Origin: Opitutia bacterium ISCC 52
GTDB lineage: Bacteria; Verrucomicrobiota; Verrucomicrobiia; Opitutales; UBA2995
Assembly: GCA_014529675.2 (NCBI GenBank)
Contig: CP076040.1
Coordinates: 3,367,894-3,431,893 of the forward strand
Direction of reading: 5' to 3'
Length of the DNA: 64,000 nt
Shown in pieces: positions 16,457-24,338 of the stretch. Position 1 is the stretch's first letter; each line of letters starts with the position of its first letter. The translations under genes were made by a program, and so were the position numbers. The notes beneath the pieces were generated by a model. That model searched no databases and was not told the origin of the DNA. It saw only the letters and a program-made list of their open reading frames with translations.

Positions 16457-18553
16457 TCATCCGTGCTGCTGAATAATCTCAAGGAAGTGCGGCAGAATGG
16501 TATCTGCTTTGGCAGGGCCAATACCTTTGATCTCCATGGCTTCTTCAGGAGTAGCTGGCTTGAGAGCTGCCAGTTTCTTTAACACCAGATTGGGGAAAAT
16601 AGTGTAAGCTGGCACGTTGCCGCGTTGTCGGCGAAGCTCGTTGCGTTTAGAAACGAGGGCTTTGAACAGATCTTCTTCGTAATCGATATCCTCGGATTTA
16701 CTGGCAGCCAGGTCCTCCAACTTTACTTCGGGCCAGGCGAGCTCAGTGAATTCCTCACCAAACATCACCCCGCTGCCAAATTCCGTAATCTGAACCATTG
16801 GATACTCCCCATCGGTTGTTTCGATTAATCCTTGCTGAGCCATCGCATCGAAAAGATCAGAAACAAAATCGGATGTATGCGCTTTCAGGATACCCCAAGT
16901 AGGCAGTTGATCGAGGCCGGCCTGGAGAATTGATTTGGCCTTACTCCCCAGCAGGCACTTGATGATCCGATCGCGACCAAACTTTGCTTCCCACTCATGC
17001 TTGCTCAGGCGGTGGGACATTCGGGCGATACCACTCAGGGCTTTTTGAACGATGATGCTCTCGTTCTCATCGAGCGCACGGGCCGGAGAATCAATGGCTG
17101 CCATGCAAGCATCGCAACGGCCACAAGGCTGACTATGCTGCTCACCAAAATAACGAAGGATCCATTGCTCACGACAATTCTGAGCATAGGCCCATTGAAT
17201 CACTTTTTTGAGTTTGTTCTCATCTCGCTTCTTTTTGACTGCGAGAGCTTCCGCATCAAGGACCAAGTCCTTGGGCTTGAGGTCCGGTTGCAATAGCCGA
17301 GTGCCTCGTACCCGACTCCCAGGTACATCGAAGCGTTCAATAATCCCCTGCCTACGTAACACACCTATGGCCGCACTCACTGACATGCCGTTTGTTTTCT
17401 TACCCAGTCGATAGACGAGCTCATCCATGGGCATGTAGAGCTCGTAGTTGTCGGGTGCCTCTGAATGCAAATGGGCATAAGTGCTTTGAATGAGCTTTGC
17501 GTCCGGATTACTTCCCTCGATAAAGAAGTCCTGCACGCGTTTGTCAGCATACATGAATTGCAGTTCACAAAACCCGGGTTTCCCATCGCGTCCTGCCCGG
17601 CCGGCCTCCTGGTAAAAGGCTTCAATGCTGCCCGGCATCTCATAATGACAAACAAAGCGAATATCCGCACGGTCGATACCCATACCAAATGCGTTGGTCG
17701 CAACCGCCACCGAACTTTCCCCGGAAATAAACCGATCCTGAGCAGCACTGCGTTCAGAATCGCTTAGACCACCGTGGTAAATGACATGGTCCTGATCGTC
17801 TTCCTTCATCCAACCCGATACCTCTTCGACACTCTTGCGAGTAGCACAGTAGACGATTCCGGTCTTGTGCAGTTCAATCAAGCAACGGATTCGCGCGTAT
17901 TTCTTCAGCTTGGTTTTTGGCTTACGAATAGTGAAAGTCAGGTTGGGTCGCGAAAACCCAGACACAAAGGACCTGGGTGATTTCAATCGCAGGTTATTCT
18001 GAATATCCTCACGAACTTCTGGAGTAGCAGTAGCGGTAAATGCAGCACACAACGGCTGCCCCAAATATTGAAGCGCTTCTCCCAAACGCAGGTAGTCAGG
18101 TCGGAAGTCATGTCCCCATTGGGAAATACAATGCGCCTCATCCACGGCAACCAATGAGATATCAATCCCTCTCAAGGAATCGGTGAATACTCTCGACCGA
18201 AAACGCTCCGGGGCAATGTAGAGCAGTTTGAGCTCACCCTCCTTCAATGATGCCAGAATCGCCTGCTGTTCCGCCCACGATTGAGAGCTATTGATCATGG
18301 CGGCAGAAATGCCTTTAGCTTTCAGAGCATCTACCTGATCCTTCATCAATGCGATCAAAGGAGAGATGACCAGCGTCACTCCCGGCAACAAAAGAGCCGG
18401 CAATTGGTAGCAAAGACTCTTGCCCCCTCCGGTTGGCATAATCACCTGAGTATCCCGCTTCTCCAGAATTGATTCGATGACCTCCTCCTGTGGATAGCGA
18501 AAGCTTTCCAGGCCAAAGTGTTCTTTAAGAGCGTCCTGAGGAGACATGATCAT
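16457..18553 (-). CDS. recQ: RecQ-family ATP-dependent DNA helicase
   Basis: A 3'-5' DNA helicase of recombination and fork repair, 698 residues, full length. Walker A TGGGKS is at residues 41-46 and the DEAH box at 138-141, followed by the aromatic-rich loop CISQWGHDFRPDY typical of RecQ. The second RecA domain has GRAGRDGKPG. The RQC zinc site is seen in CREQWILRYFGE and CGRCDAC, then a winged helix, and the C-terminus ends in an HRDC domain (RGNVPAYTIFPN with the helix MEIKGIGPAKADTILP). The start at 18553 or the ATG two codons later both fit. It is divergent from the small HTH-like gene and looks chromosomal and ordinary. Confidence 0.97.
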   Translation of the reverse strand: MIMSPQDALKEHFGLESFRYPQEEVIESILEKRDTQVIMPTGGGKSLCYQLPALLLPGVTLVISPLIALMKDQVDALKAKGISAAMINSSQSWAEQQAILASLKEGELKLLYIAPERFRSRVFTDSLRGIDISLVAVDEAHCISQWGHDFRPDYLRLGEALQYLGQPLCAAFTATATPEVREDIQNNLRLKSPRSFVSGFSRPNLTFTIRKPKTKLKKYARIRCLIELHKTGIVYCATRKSVEEVSGWMKEDDQDHVIYHGGLSDSERSAAQDRFISGESSVAVATNAFGMGIDRADIRFVCHYEMPGSIEAFYQEAGRAGRDGKPGFCELQFMYADKRVQDFFIEGSNPDAKLIQSTYAHLHSEAPDNYELYMPMDELVYRLGKKTNGMSVSAAIGVLRRQGIIERFDVPGSRVRGTRLLQPDLKPKDLVLDAEALAVKKKRDENKLKKVIQWAYAQNCREQWILRYFGEQHSQPCGRCDACMAAIDSPARALDENESIIVQKALSGIARMSHRLSKHEWEAKFGRDRIIKCLLGSKAKSILQAGLDQLPTWGILKAHTSDFVSDLFDAMAQQGLIETTDGEYPMVQITEFGSGVMFGEEFTELAWPEVKLEDLAASKSEDIDYEEDLFKALVSKRNELRRQRGNVPAYTIFPNLVLKKLAALKPATPEEAMEIKGIGPAKADTILPHFLEIIQQHG

Positions 18554-18667
18554 ACGTTCATCAAACCATTCTTACTCTGAGATGCAAGTTCGTATCCCTT
18601 CTTTACCCAGGTGATACGTTTCCTTGCCAAAGGATAATCCAAGCCATCACAGTATGAGGATTAACGA

Positions 18668-18904
18668 ATGGAAGAAACCCTAGAAAGAAATCTCGGAGAT
18701 CAGCCGATTGCCCAAAAGATGGAGGAGCACGGCCTGACAAATCATGATTTGGTGAACGCTTCCACTGAGCAGATAACACACAAGATGGTGGCAAAGGCTT
18801 GCAAGGGCCGAAGACTAACGAAGAATGTGCAAAACAAAGTCGTTCGCTCCATGAATTTGGCAAGTGGGCAAAACTACAAGAAACAGGATTTATTCAATTA
18901 CTAA
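18668..18904 (+). CDS. Small helix-turn-helix-like conserved protein
   Basis: A 78-residue, helical, basic protein. The segment IAQKMEEHGLTNHDLV followed by THKMVAKACKGRRLTKNVQ has the alternation of helices seen in XRE-like DNA-binding domains, and the ending around KKQDLFNY looks conserved. From memory, similar short proteins occur in several phyla as uncharacterised genes, but I cannot verify that here. No signal peptide or membrane segment. The ATG at 18668 is followed 4 bases after its stop by an esterase-like gene, so the two are likely co-transcribed. A DNA- or RNA-binding regulator is the best guess; function is unproven. Confidence 0.75.
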   Translation: MEETLERNLGDQPIAQKMEEHGLTNHDLVNASTEQITHKMVAKACKGRRLTKNVQNKVVRSMNLASGQNYKKQDLFNY

Positions 18905-18908
18905 GCAG

Positions 18909-19940
18909 ATGTCGTTCATGAATCGCTTCAAACTACCCATTTTCCTATTTTTAATCATTAGCCTGTTGGCTCCAATGCTTTCGGTGGAAGCCCAAAACCG
19001 TTGGTCACGTCGGGTCAAAGAGATCTATTACCCGAGCGCCGCAGACAACTCGCAACAACCCGCATTGGTCTATGCCGCCAAAAAATCGGAAAGCAAACGC
19101 CCGCTCCTCGTTGCCCTCCATACGTGGTCCAATGATTTTCTCCAAGAAGGGGGTCAGCCACTCTTTGGCGAATGGTGCAGGCAAAACGACTGGTTTCTTA
19201 TTCACCCCAATTTCCGGGGAAAGAATCGTACACCCAAGGCCCTCGGATCAGACTTGGCTGTGGGAGATATCGTAAGTGCGGTCGAGTACATGGTAAAAAC
19301 CTACAATGTGGATGAGGATCGTATTTATCTAACCGGCACTTCAGGAGGCGGACATATGTCCCTGCTCATGGCAGGGCGTCATCCGGAAATCTGGGCGGGA
19401 GTATCTGCCTGGTGCCCGATCACGAACATCCAAACCTGGTGGGAGCAGAAATCGGTCGACAAGAAAAACAAGCGTTACGCGACAGAGATTGAGAAAGCTC
19501 TCGGAGGCCGCCCTGGCATTGATGAAGAGGCCACTGAGCAAGGTCGCTATCGCTCTCCCCTAACATATCTGTCCCGAGCAGGCGGCGTGAACCTGGATAT
19601 CAATCACGGCATCGATGACGGGCGTAAAGGCAGCGTACCATTTACGCACTCTTTGCTCGCTTTCAATCGGGTGGTTTCAGGTAAACATGCCATTAGCGAA
19701 GAAGACATCGATTCATTTTACGCGACGCAAACGCCTCCCGCCGATGGATCGGGAGATCTTAAAGATCCTGCTTATGGAAACCGCCGCCCACTCTATCGAA
19801 AGATTGGCGACAACACCCGCATCACGATCTTCAAAGGGGGACATGAAATCGTCCATGAAGCCTCTCTCAATTGGCTGCGCCTCCAACGTAAGGGACAAGC
19901 TCCCGTCTGGAAGGTCAATGAAATCATCAAAATCGATTAA
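18909..19940 (+). CDS. Secreted alpha/beta hydrolase, prolyl-oligopeptidase/esterase type
   Basis: Exported serine hydrolase of 343 residues with a signal peptide (FLFLIISLLAPMLSVEA). The nucleophile elbow GTSGGGH has Ser about residue 145, the Asp is probably in INHGIDDGRKGSVP, and the His in IFKGGHEIVHE. The body resembles S9/dienelactone-hydrolase-like esterases that release acyl groups or peptides. The ATG at 18909 is used because it begins the signal peptide; a GTG frame from 18864 would run through the small upstream gene. It follows that gene by 4 bases and precedes a small membrane protein by 6 bases. Confidence 0.88.
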   Translation: MSFMNRFKLPIFLFLIISLLAPMLSVEAQNRWSRRVKEIYYPSAADNSQQPALVYAAKKSESKRPLLVALHTWSNDFLQEGGQPLFGEWCRQNDWFLIHPNFRGKNRTPKALGSDLAVGDIVSAVEYMVKTYNVDEDRIYLTGTSGGGHMSLLMAGRHPEIWAGVSAWCPITNIQTWWEQKSVDKKNKRYATEIEKALGGRPGIDEEATEQGRYRSPLTYLSRAGGVNLDINHGIDDGRKGSVPFTHSLLAFNRVVSGKHAISEEDIDSFYATQTPPADGSGDLKDPAYGNRRPLYRKIGDNTRITIFKGGHEIVHEASLNWLRLQRKGQAPVWKVNEIIKID

Positions 19941-19946
19941 ACGGTT

Positions 19947-20333
19947 ATGGACCCAAAACTAGCCGCTCAAATCGTAATGGTCTTCGGAGCAGTCATAGGA
20001 TTGCTCTGCCTTTACGGGCTAGTCTTTCCCAAACAATTGATCGGATGGGTCACCGATTTCTGGAAAAACAAAGCGAGCTTCATCATAGCTATCCTCATTC
20101 GTCTGTTTCTGGGAGTGACTCTCATTTTTGCAGCATCGGCAACCCAATATGAGTCGATCTTCAAGCTCCTGGGTTATATCATGATAGTCGCTGCCGTAGT
20201 TATAGCTGCCCTCGGCAAAGCAAAGATTAGCATCATGATCTTGTGGGTAAAAACCTGGCCGCTCCTTTGGGTGAGAGCATGGCTGCTTTTTGGCCTGCTC
20301 TTCGCAGGACTCTTAATCGTCGGCACTCGGTAG
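19947..20333 (+). CDS. Small four-helix inner-membrane protein, unknown
   Basis: A 128-residue hydrophobic protein with about four transmembrane segments near residues 6-26, 44-62, 70-88 and 105-125. The only charged loop, FWKNKASF, lies after the first segment. No motif I recognise. It begins 6 bases after the esterase stop, so it shares a transcript with it. Function unknown. Confidence 0.8.
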   Translation: MDPKLAAQIVMVFGAVIGLLCLYGLVFPKQLIGWVTDFWKNKASFIIAILIRLFLGVTLIFAASATQYESIFKLLGYIMIVAAVVIAALGKAKISIMILWVKTWPLLWVRAWLLFGLLFAGLLIVGTR

Positions 20334-20377
20334 CAAGTCTTTCACTGAGTAAACGATGCTTCGTTGGCAACAACAAC

Positions 20378-20454
20378 GGACGGCAGAGCGGGACGCTCTT
20401 GCCCTACCCCTTTAATTTCAAAAGGTAGCGCGACCTTGCCGAGGGCGCCGCTTC
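20378..20454. repeat. Paired GGTAG-type hairpin repeats (REP-like)
   Basis: Intergenic dyad. On the minus strand, 20408 to 20378 reads GGTAGGGCAAGAGCG, TCCC, GCTCTGCCGTCC, a stem with one bulge. On the plus strand a second unit starts with the same GGTAG at 20424 and continues to about 20454. The two units face each other, which is the layout of bacterial interspersed mosaic elements. Lies between two genes whose stops converge, so a role in termination or mRNA stability is possible. Confidence 0.45.
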
Positions 20455-20487
20455 AAAAACTCTCGGACACCGCAATAGAGTGAGGCC

Positions 20488-22080
20488 CTACTTGTTTCCA
20501 CAAGCCGCATCTGCACACCGCAGACCGTCTAAGGCAGCCGACACAATACCACCCGCATAGCCGGCGCCTTCACCGCACGGATATAGCCTCTTGAGTTCAA
20601 CATGTTCGCAGCTAGCTTTATCTCGCGGAATACGAACGGGTGAGCTGGTTCGAGTCTCAAACCCGATTAGATTAGACTCGTCCGTAATATAGCCTGGCTT
20701 GGATTTTCCAAATTGAACGAGCCCACGCTGCATACGGTCGGCAATAAAGGCAGGTAACAATTCCTGCAATGGAGCGGATACAATTCCAGGACGGTAGCTC
20801 GTTTCAGGAAGTTCGTCTGACAGGCGACCTTTCAAAAAGTCTGTCACACGTTGAGCCGGAGCCTGTTGTTTGCCTCCACCCGTTTTTGAGGCTAGCACTT
20901 CTAGTTCCTTTTGAAATGCGACTCCCGCTAAGGCGCCAAACTCTGACTGTAATGCCGCCGTATCCGCAGGCTCAACCGTGACGACCAATCCACTGTTAGC
21001 AAAGGGAGAGTCACGACGGGCCAAGGACATACCATTGACCACCACTTCATCGTTTTCAGTAGCAGCTGGCACGATGAATCCTCCCGGACACATGCAAAAG
21101 GAATGGACCCCACGACCATCGATCTTGGTGGCCAGTTGATAGCGGGCCGCCGGCAAGATGCGGGGTCTTTCCACCTTTCGGTCAAAGTGGTATTGAATGC
21201 TATCGATGAGAGGCTGCGGGTGTTCGATGCGCACGCCCACCGCAAAGGGTGCTTGCTCGATGGCTACCTGGTCCTCTTGCAGGAGTTTAAATATATCCCG
21301 AGCGCTGTGACCGGTAGCCAAGATGACTCCCGCCCCAAGAAACTCCTTCCCATCGGCAGAACGAACTCCGAGCAGGGTTTGCATATCCGGAGATCGGATG
21401 AATCCAATCACCCGTGTTCCAAAGTGAACTTCACCACCAGCGTTGAGGATGGAATGACGCATCGCCATGACTACCTTGGGTAGCAAATTGGATCCTATGT
21501 GCGGATGCGCATCAGTGAGAATATTGTAAGGTGCACCGTGCGCGACCAAACTCTCATAGACATGACGAACCGGCCCACGCTTGGTGGCCCGGGTATAGAG
21601 TTTTCCATCAGAAAAGGTACCTGCCCCACCCTCACCAAAGCAATAATTCGAATCCTCAATCACGCGCCCTTCACGGAGTAATGGGGCTAAGTCAAAGCGG
21701 CGACTCGAGGCATCTTTTCCACGCTCAAGAATGATCGGTTTGAAACCGAGCTCAATGCACCTCAAAGCGGCAAACATCCCTGCTGGTCCACATCCGACAA
21801 TGATGATTCGTTTGGCCTCACTGCCAATAGCTGAGTAAGAAGGGGTAAGCTCAGGGTCTGCAGGCAACTCGCCATCCAGAGAGACCTCCAACCGAAGCTG
21901 AATCTTTATCTGTTTCTGACGGGCATCGATCGAATGCTTTCGCAAACGGATATCGACAATCTCATCCGGCAACACCGCAAGCTTTTCAGCTGAAGCCTTA
22001 CGCCATTCGACTTCGTCTTCCGATCGCTCAAGAGGAAGAACGATGTCGAGTATGTGGAAGCTGTGGTCAGATGGATTCAT
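20488..22080 (-). CDS. FAD-dependent dehydrogenase of the COG2509 type
   Basis: Cytoplasmic flavoprotein of 530 residues. The N-terminal 90 residues form a small alpha/beta domain seen in this family (DIVLPLERSEDEVEWRKA), then the dinucleotide-binding motif IIIVGCGPAGMFAALR (G96-x-G98-x-x-G101). GEGGAGTFSDGKLYTR, HIGSNLLPKVV and SFCMCPGGFIVPA are characteristic later segments, and YPCGEGAGYAGGIVSAALDG near the end completes the FAD site. Relatives are widespread; their substrate is not known. The gene is monocistronic with a dyad repeat just upstream. Confidence 0.93.
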   Translation of the reverse strand: MNPSDHSFHILDIVLPLERSEDEVEWRKASAEKLAVLPDEIVDIRLRKHSIDARQKQIKIQLRLEVSLDGELPADPELTPSYSAIGSEAKRIIIVGCGPAGMFAALRCIELGFKPIILERGKDASSRRFDLAPLLREGRVIEDSNYCFGEGGAGTFSDGKLYTRATKRGPVRHVYESLVAHGAPYNILTDAHPHIGSNLLPKVVMAMRHSILNAGGEVHFGTRVIGFIRSPDMQTLLGVRSADGKEFLGAGVILATGHSARDIFKLLQEDQVAIEQAPFAVGVRIEHPQPLIDSIQYHFDRKVERPRILPAARYQLATKIDGRGVHSFCMCPGGFIVPAATENDEVVVNGMSLARRDSPFANSGLVVTVEPADTAALQSEFGALAGVAFQKELEVLASKTGGGKQQAPAQRVTDFLKGRLSDELPETSYRPGIVSAPLQELLPAFIADRMQRGLVQFGKSKPGYITDESNLIGFETRTSSPVRIPRDKASCEHVELKRLYPCGEGAGYAGGIVSAALDGLRCADAACGNK

Positions 22081-22105
22081 CTAATAAGAAGCATTTCATT
22101 TAAAA

Positions 22106-22189
22106 TGTAGGAGCTGCTTTAGCTGCGAACCTGGGAGCGCCGAGCACCAGCTTGGCTTTTTATAAATCGCAGCTGAAGCAGCTCCTACA
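22106..22189. repeat. Long inverted repeat, REP-like, 23-base arms
   Basis: The left arm at 22106-22128 begins TGTAGGAGCTGCTTTAGC and the right arm at 22167-22189 is its reverse complement with one difference (T against a C-type position, still a G-U pair in RNA). The 38-base interior holds a second, imperfect dyad around GCCGAGCACCAGCTTGGC. It fills the 111 bases between the COG2509 and esterase genes. The element looks like a repetitive extragenic palindrome. Confidence 0.75.
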
Positions 22190-22191
22190 AA

Positions 22192-23103
22192 TTAAAGCCG
22201 TGAGGCTACCCAGTCAGCCGCCGTGGGCTCGCCTTCCAGATATCCGAGAGACTCTAAAAACGTATCCATAGCCGAAAACGTGGCTGTTATAATTTCCTTA
22301 GTCGGAGAGTCATCTCTATCCCAGTTGAAGAACCCATGCCCTTTATCCGAAAACACCTGAAGTTCACTGCGGATTCCCAGTTCCTGCATACGCCGCTGGT
22401 ACTCCTCCGCGGTTGGCACGGGCACCAGGTCGTCGCTGTCACCAAAGAACACCAAGGCAGGCGGGTGATCCTTATCAATATTGTGCATGGGGGAGAAGTA
22501 GGTCCAGTAGTCCTTCACTCGATCGTACCCATAATCACCCGGGCCGTTGGCGTACACTGGATTAAAGAGTACTAAAGCATTCGGAAAGGGATCCACATCC
22601 AAATTTCGTCCTGAATCAAATCGATCAATCGTTGCGGTAGCAGCAGCCACATGGCCTCCAGCCGATCCCCCTCCGGCTGCAATGCGATCAGGATCGATAC
22701 CCAGCTTGTTTGCATTTTCCCGAACATAACGCATAGCCGCCCGGCCATCTTCAACGCAATGATACGGCAGAGCACCATGGCTATTCTTCGTCCTGTAATC
22801 CGGGCAGATGACCACCATACCTCGGGAAGCCAAATAGCTGGCCTGAGCATAAAAATGACGAGCGTCACCTCCATTCCAAGCACCTCCGAAAAAGAAAACC
22901 ATAGCAGGGGAACTTGCGTTTTTTTTGTGTCCCCCTGGGTAAAATATATGGAGCTTCAATTCAGTGACCTTTCCAGGTACATTCTTGTAAACCATCATTT
23001 CATCGGGAACGATCCCTCCACTTCGATCAGTATTACCGGATTGGGCCTGAACGAGCCATGGAAGTATACAAAGCAGAGTGAGTAGTCTTAGGGTTTGATT
23101 CAT
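22192..23103 (-). CDS. Secreted carbohydrate-esterase-like alpha/beta hydrolase
   Basis: Exported serine esterase, 303 residues, with signal peptide MNQTLRLLTLLCILPWLVQA. The oxyanion segment MVFFFGGAWNGGD replaces the usual HGGG, and the nucleophile is S147 in AAGGGSAGGHVAA. The acid residue is probably in FFGDSDDLVPV and the His in FSDKGHGFFNW. This is the BD-FAE/esterase-lipase layout, typical of enzymes that remove acetyl or other acyl groups from sugars. The ATG at 23103 is chosen because it starts the signal peptide; the longer frame is non-coding-like. It is divergent from the YheT-like gene across 89 bases. Confidence 0.9.
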   Translation of the reverse strand: MNQTLRLLTLLCILPWLVQAQSGNTDRSGGIVPDEMMVYKNVPGKVTELKLHIFYPGGHKKNASSPAMVFFFGGAWNGGDARHFYAQASYLASRGMVVICPDYRTKNSHGALPYHCVEDGRAAMRYVRENANKLGIDPDRIAAGGGSAGGHVAAATATIDRFDSGRNLDVDPFPNALVLFNPVYANGPGDYGYDRVKDYWTYFSPMHNIDKDHPPALVFFGDSDDLVPVPTAEEYQRRMQELGIRSELQVFSDKGHGFFNWDRDDSPTKEIITATFSAMDTFLESLGYLEGEPTAADWVASRL

Positions 23104-23192
23104 GCTACCGTTATTAAGTTTCGCCACCACAAACAAGGCGAGCACATTTGCGAGGCTTGCGGAACAAGCTCTTTTCACTTCCATAGCTGATA

Positions 23193-24164
23193 ATGCCGCT
23201 TATCCACAACTCCACCTATCGTGCACCTTGGTTTTTTCGATCAGCACATCTGCAAACGATTTATCCATCTGTAATCCGGCAAGTTCCCTTGATAACGAAG
23301 GAGAGGGAGCGCATCGATACCCCGGATGGTGACTTCTTGGATTTGGATTGGTACCGATGCCACACATCCCGGAAGTTGGTTATTCTGACGCACGGACTGG
23401 AAGGAAGCTCACACCGAGCGTATATACAAGGCATGGCCCGGACCTTCAGCAATGCTGGTTGGAACACCTTCGCCTGGAACTTTCGTGGCTGCAGCGGAGA
23501 AATGAATCGTAAGCCACAGTCTTATCATAGCGGTGCTACAGAGGAGCTGCAGACCATACTCGATCATGTATTCAACATGGATGAGTTCACAGAGATCTCA
23601 CTGATTGGATTCAGCTTGGGAGGCAATGTGACGCTCAAGTATTTAGGTGAGCGTGCCCAGGAAGTGGATACGCGCATTAAAAGTGCAGTCACTTTTTCAG
23701 TACCTTGCGACTTACAAAGCAGTTCTTATCGCCTCGAGCGCGCAGAAAACCGTCTCTACATGGAGCGCTTCATGCTCACCCTGCGAAAAAAGATCAGGCT
23801 AAAGATGAGACGTTTCCCAGGGAAAATTGAGGATAGAGGACTGAAGGAGATGAGGACCTTTAGGGAATTTGATAACGAATACACAGCTCCTCTTCATGGA
23901 TTCAAGGACGCTGTGGACTATTGGACGCAATCCAGCAGCAAACCCTACCTGCCTAGCATACGCATTCCTACCCTGCTCATCAACGCCGCCGACGATACCT
24001 TTCTTCCGCAAGATTGCTATCCCACCAAGGCCGCACGAGAGAGCAAATTCTTCCACCTTGAGATTCCCTCTCATGGAGGACATGTCGGTTTCGTCACCTT
24101 CAGTCGAAGCAGAACCTATTGGTCAGAACGCCGCGCACTGGAATTTGTCGAGTGGAAGAAGTGA
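23193..24164 (+). CDS. YheT-family alpha/beta hydrolase
   Basis: Cytoplasmic hydrolase of 323 residues belonging to the YheT/COG0429 group. The diagnostic opening FRSAHLQTIYPSV is followed by LTHGLEGSSHRAYI, WNFRGCSGEMNRKPQSYHSG and the nucleophile elbow LIGFSLGGNVTLKYLGE (Ser about 141). The acid is in INAADDTFLP and the His in SHGGHVGFV. The physiological substrate of YheT proteins is not established. Single gene with its own divergent promoter region. A second inverted repeat lies in the 174-base gap behind it. Confidence 0.95.
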   Translation: MPLIHNSTYRAPWFFRSAHLQTIYPSVIRQVPLITKERERIDTPDGDFLDLDWYRCHTSRKLVILTHGLEGSSHRAYIQGMARTFSNAGWNTFAWNFRGCSGEMNRKPQSYHSGATEELQTILDHVFNMDEFTEISLIGFSLGGNVTLKYLGERAQEVDTRIKSAVTFSVPCDLQSSSYRLERAENRLYMERFMLTLRKKIRLKMRRFPGKIEDRGLKEMRTFREFDNEYTAPLHGFKDAVDYWTQSSSKPYLPSIRIPTLLINAADDTFLPQDCYPTKAARESKFFHLEIPSHGGHVGFVTFSRSRTYWSERRALEFVEWKK

Positions 24165-24210
24165 TAGTGAACCACTGATAGTGCGTATGCTTAATGTAAG
24201 TATGGTTTAA

Positions 24211-24292
24211 AACCTCAGATGAACACAGATTCTGGTTTTCCTATCCATAGGCTGAGCTTTAGATCTACGTCTATCTGTGTACATCTGTGGTT
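24211..24292. repeat. Imperfect inverted repeat with ACAGATG-type arms
   Basis: The arm at 24211-24230 reads AACCTCAGATGAACACAGAT. The arm at 24273-24292, reverse-complemented, is AACCACAGATGTACACAGAT; 18 of 20 positions match. The second arm is followed by a run of A residues (TTAAAAAAAT). The arms can form a long hairpin between the YheT-like gene and a sulfatase gene. Sequences of this look are common intergenic repeats in PVC-group genomes (recollection, not checked). Confidence 0.65.
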
Positions 24293-24338
24293 AAAAAAAT
24301 CATTTCCCTGACACCCGACACCTGCCACCTTCTTTCCC

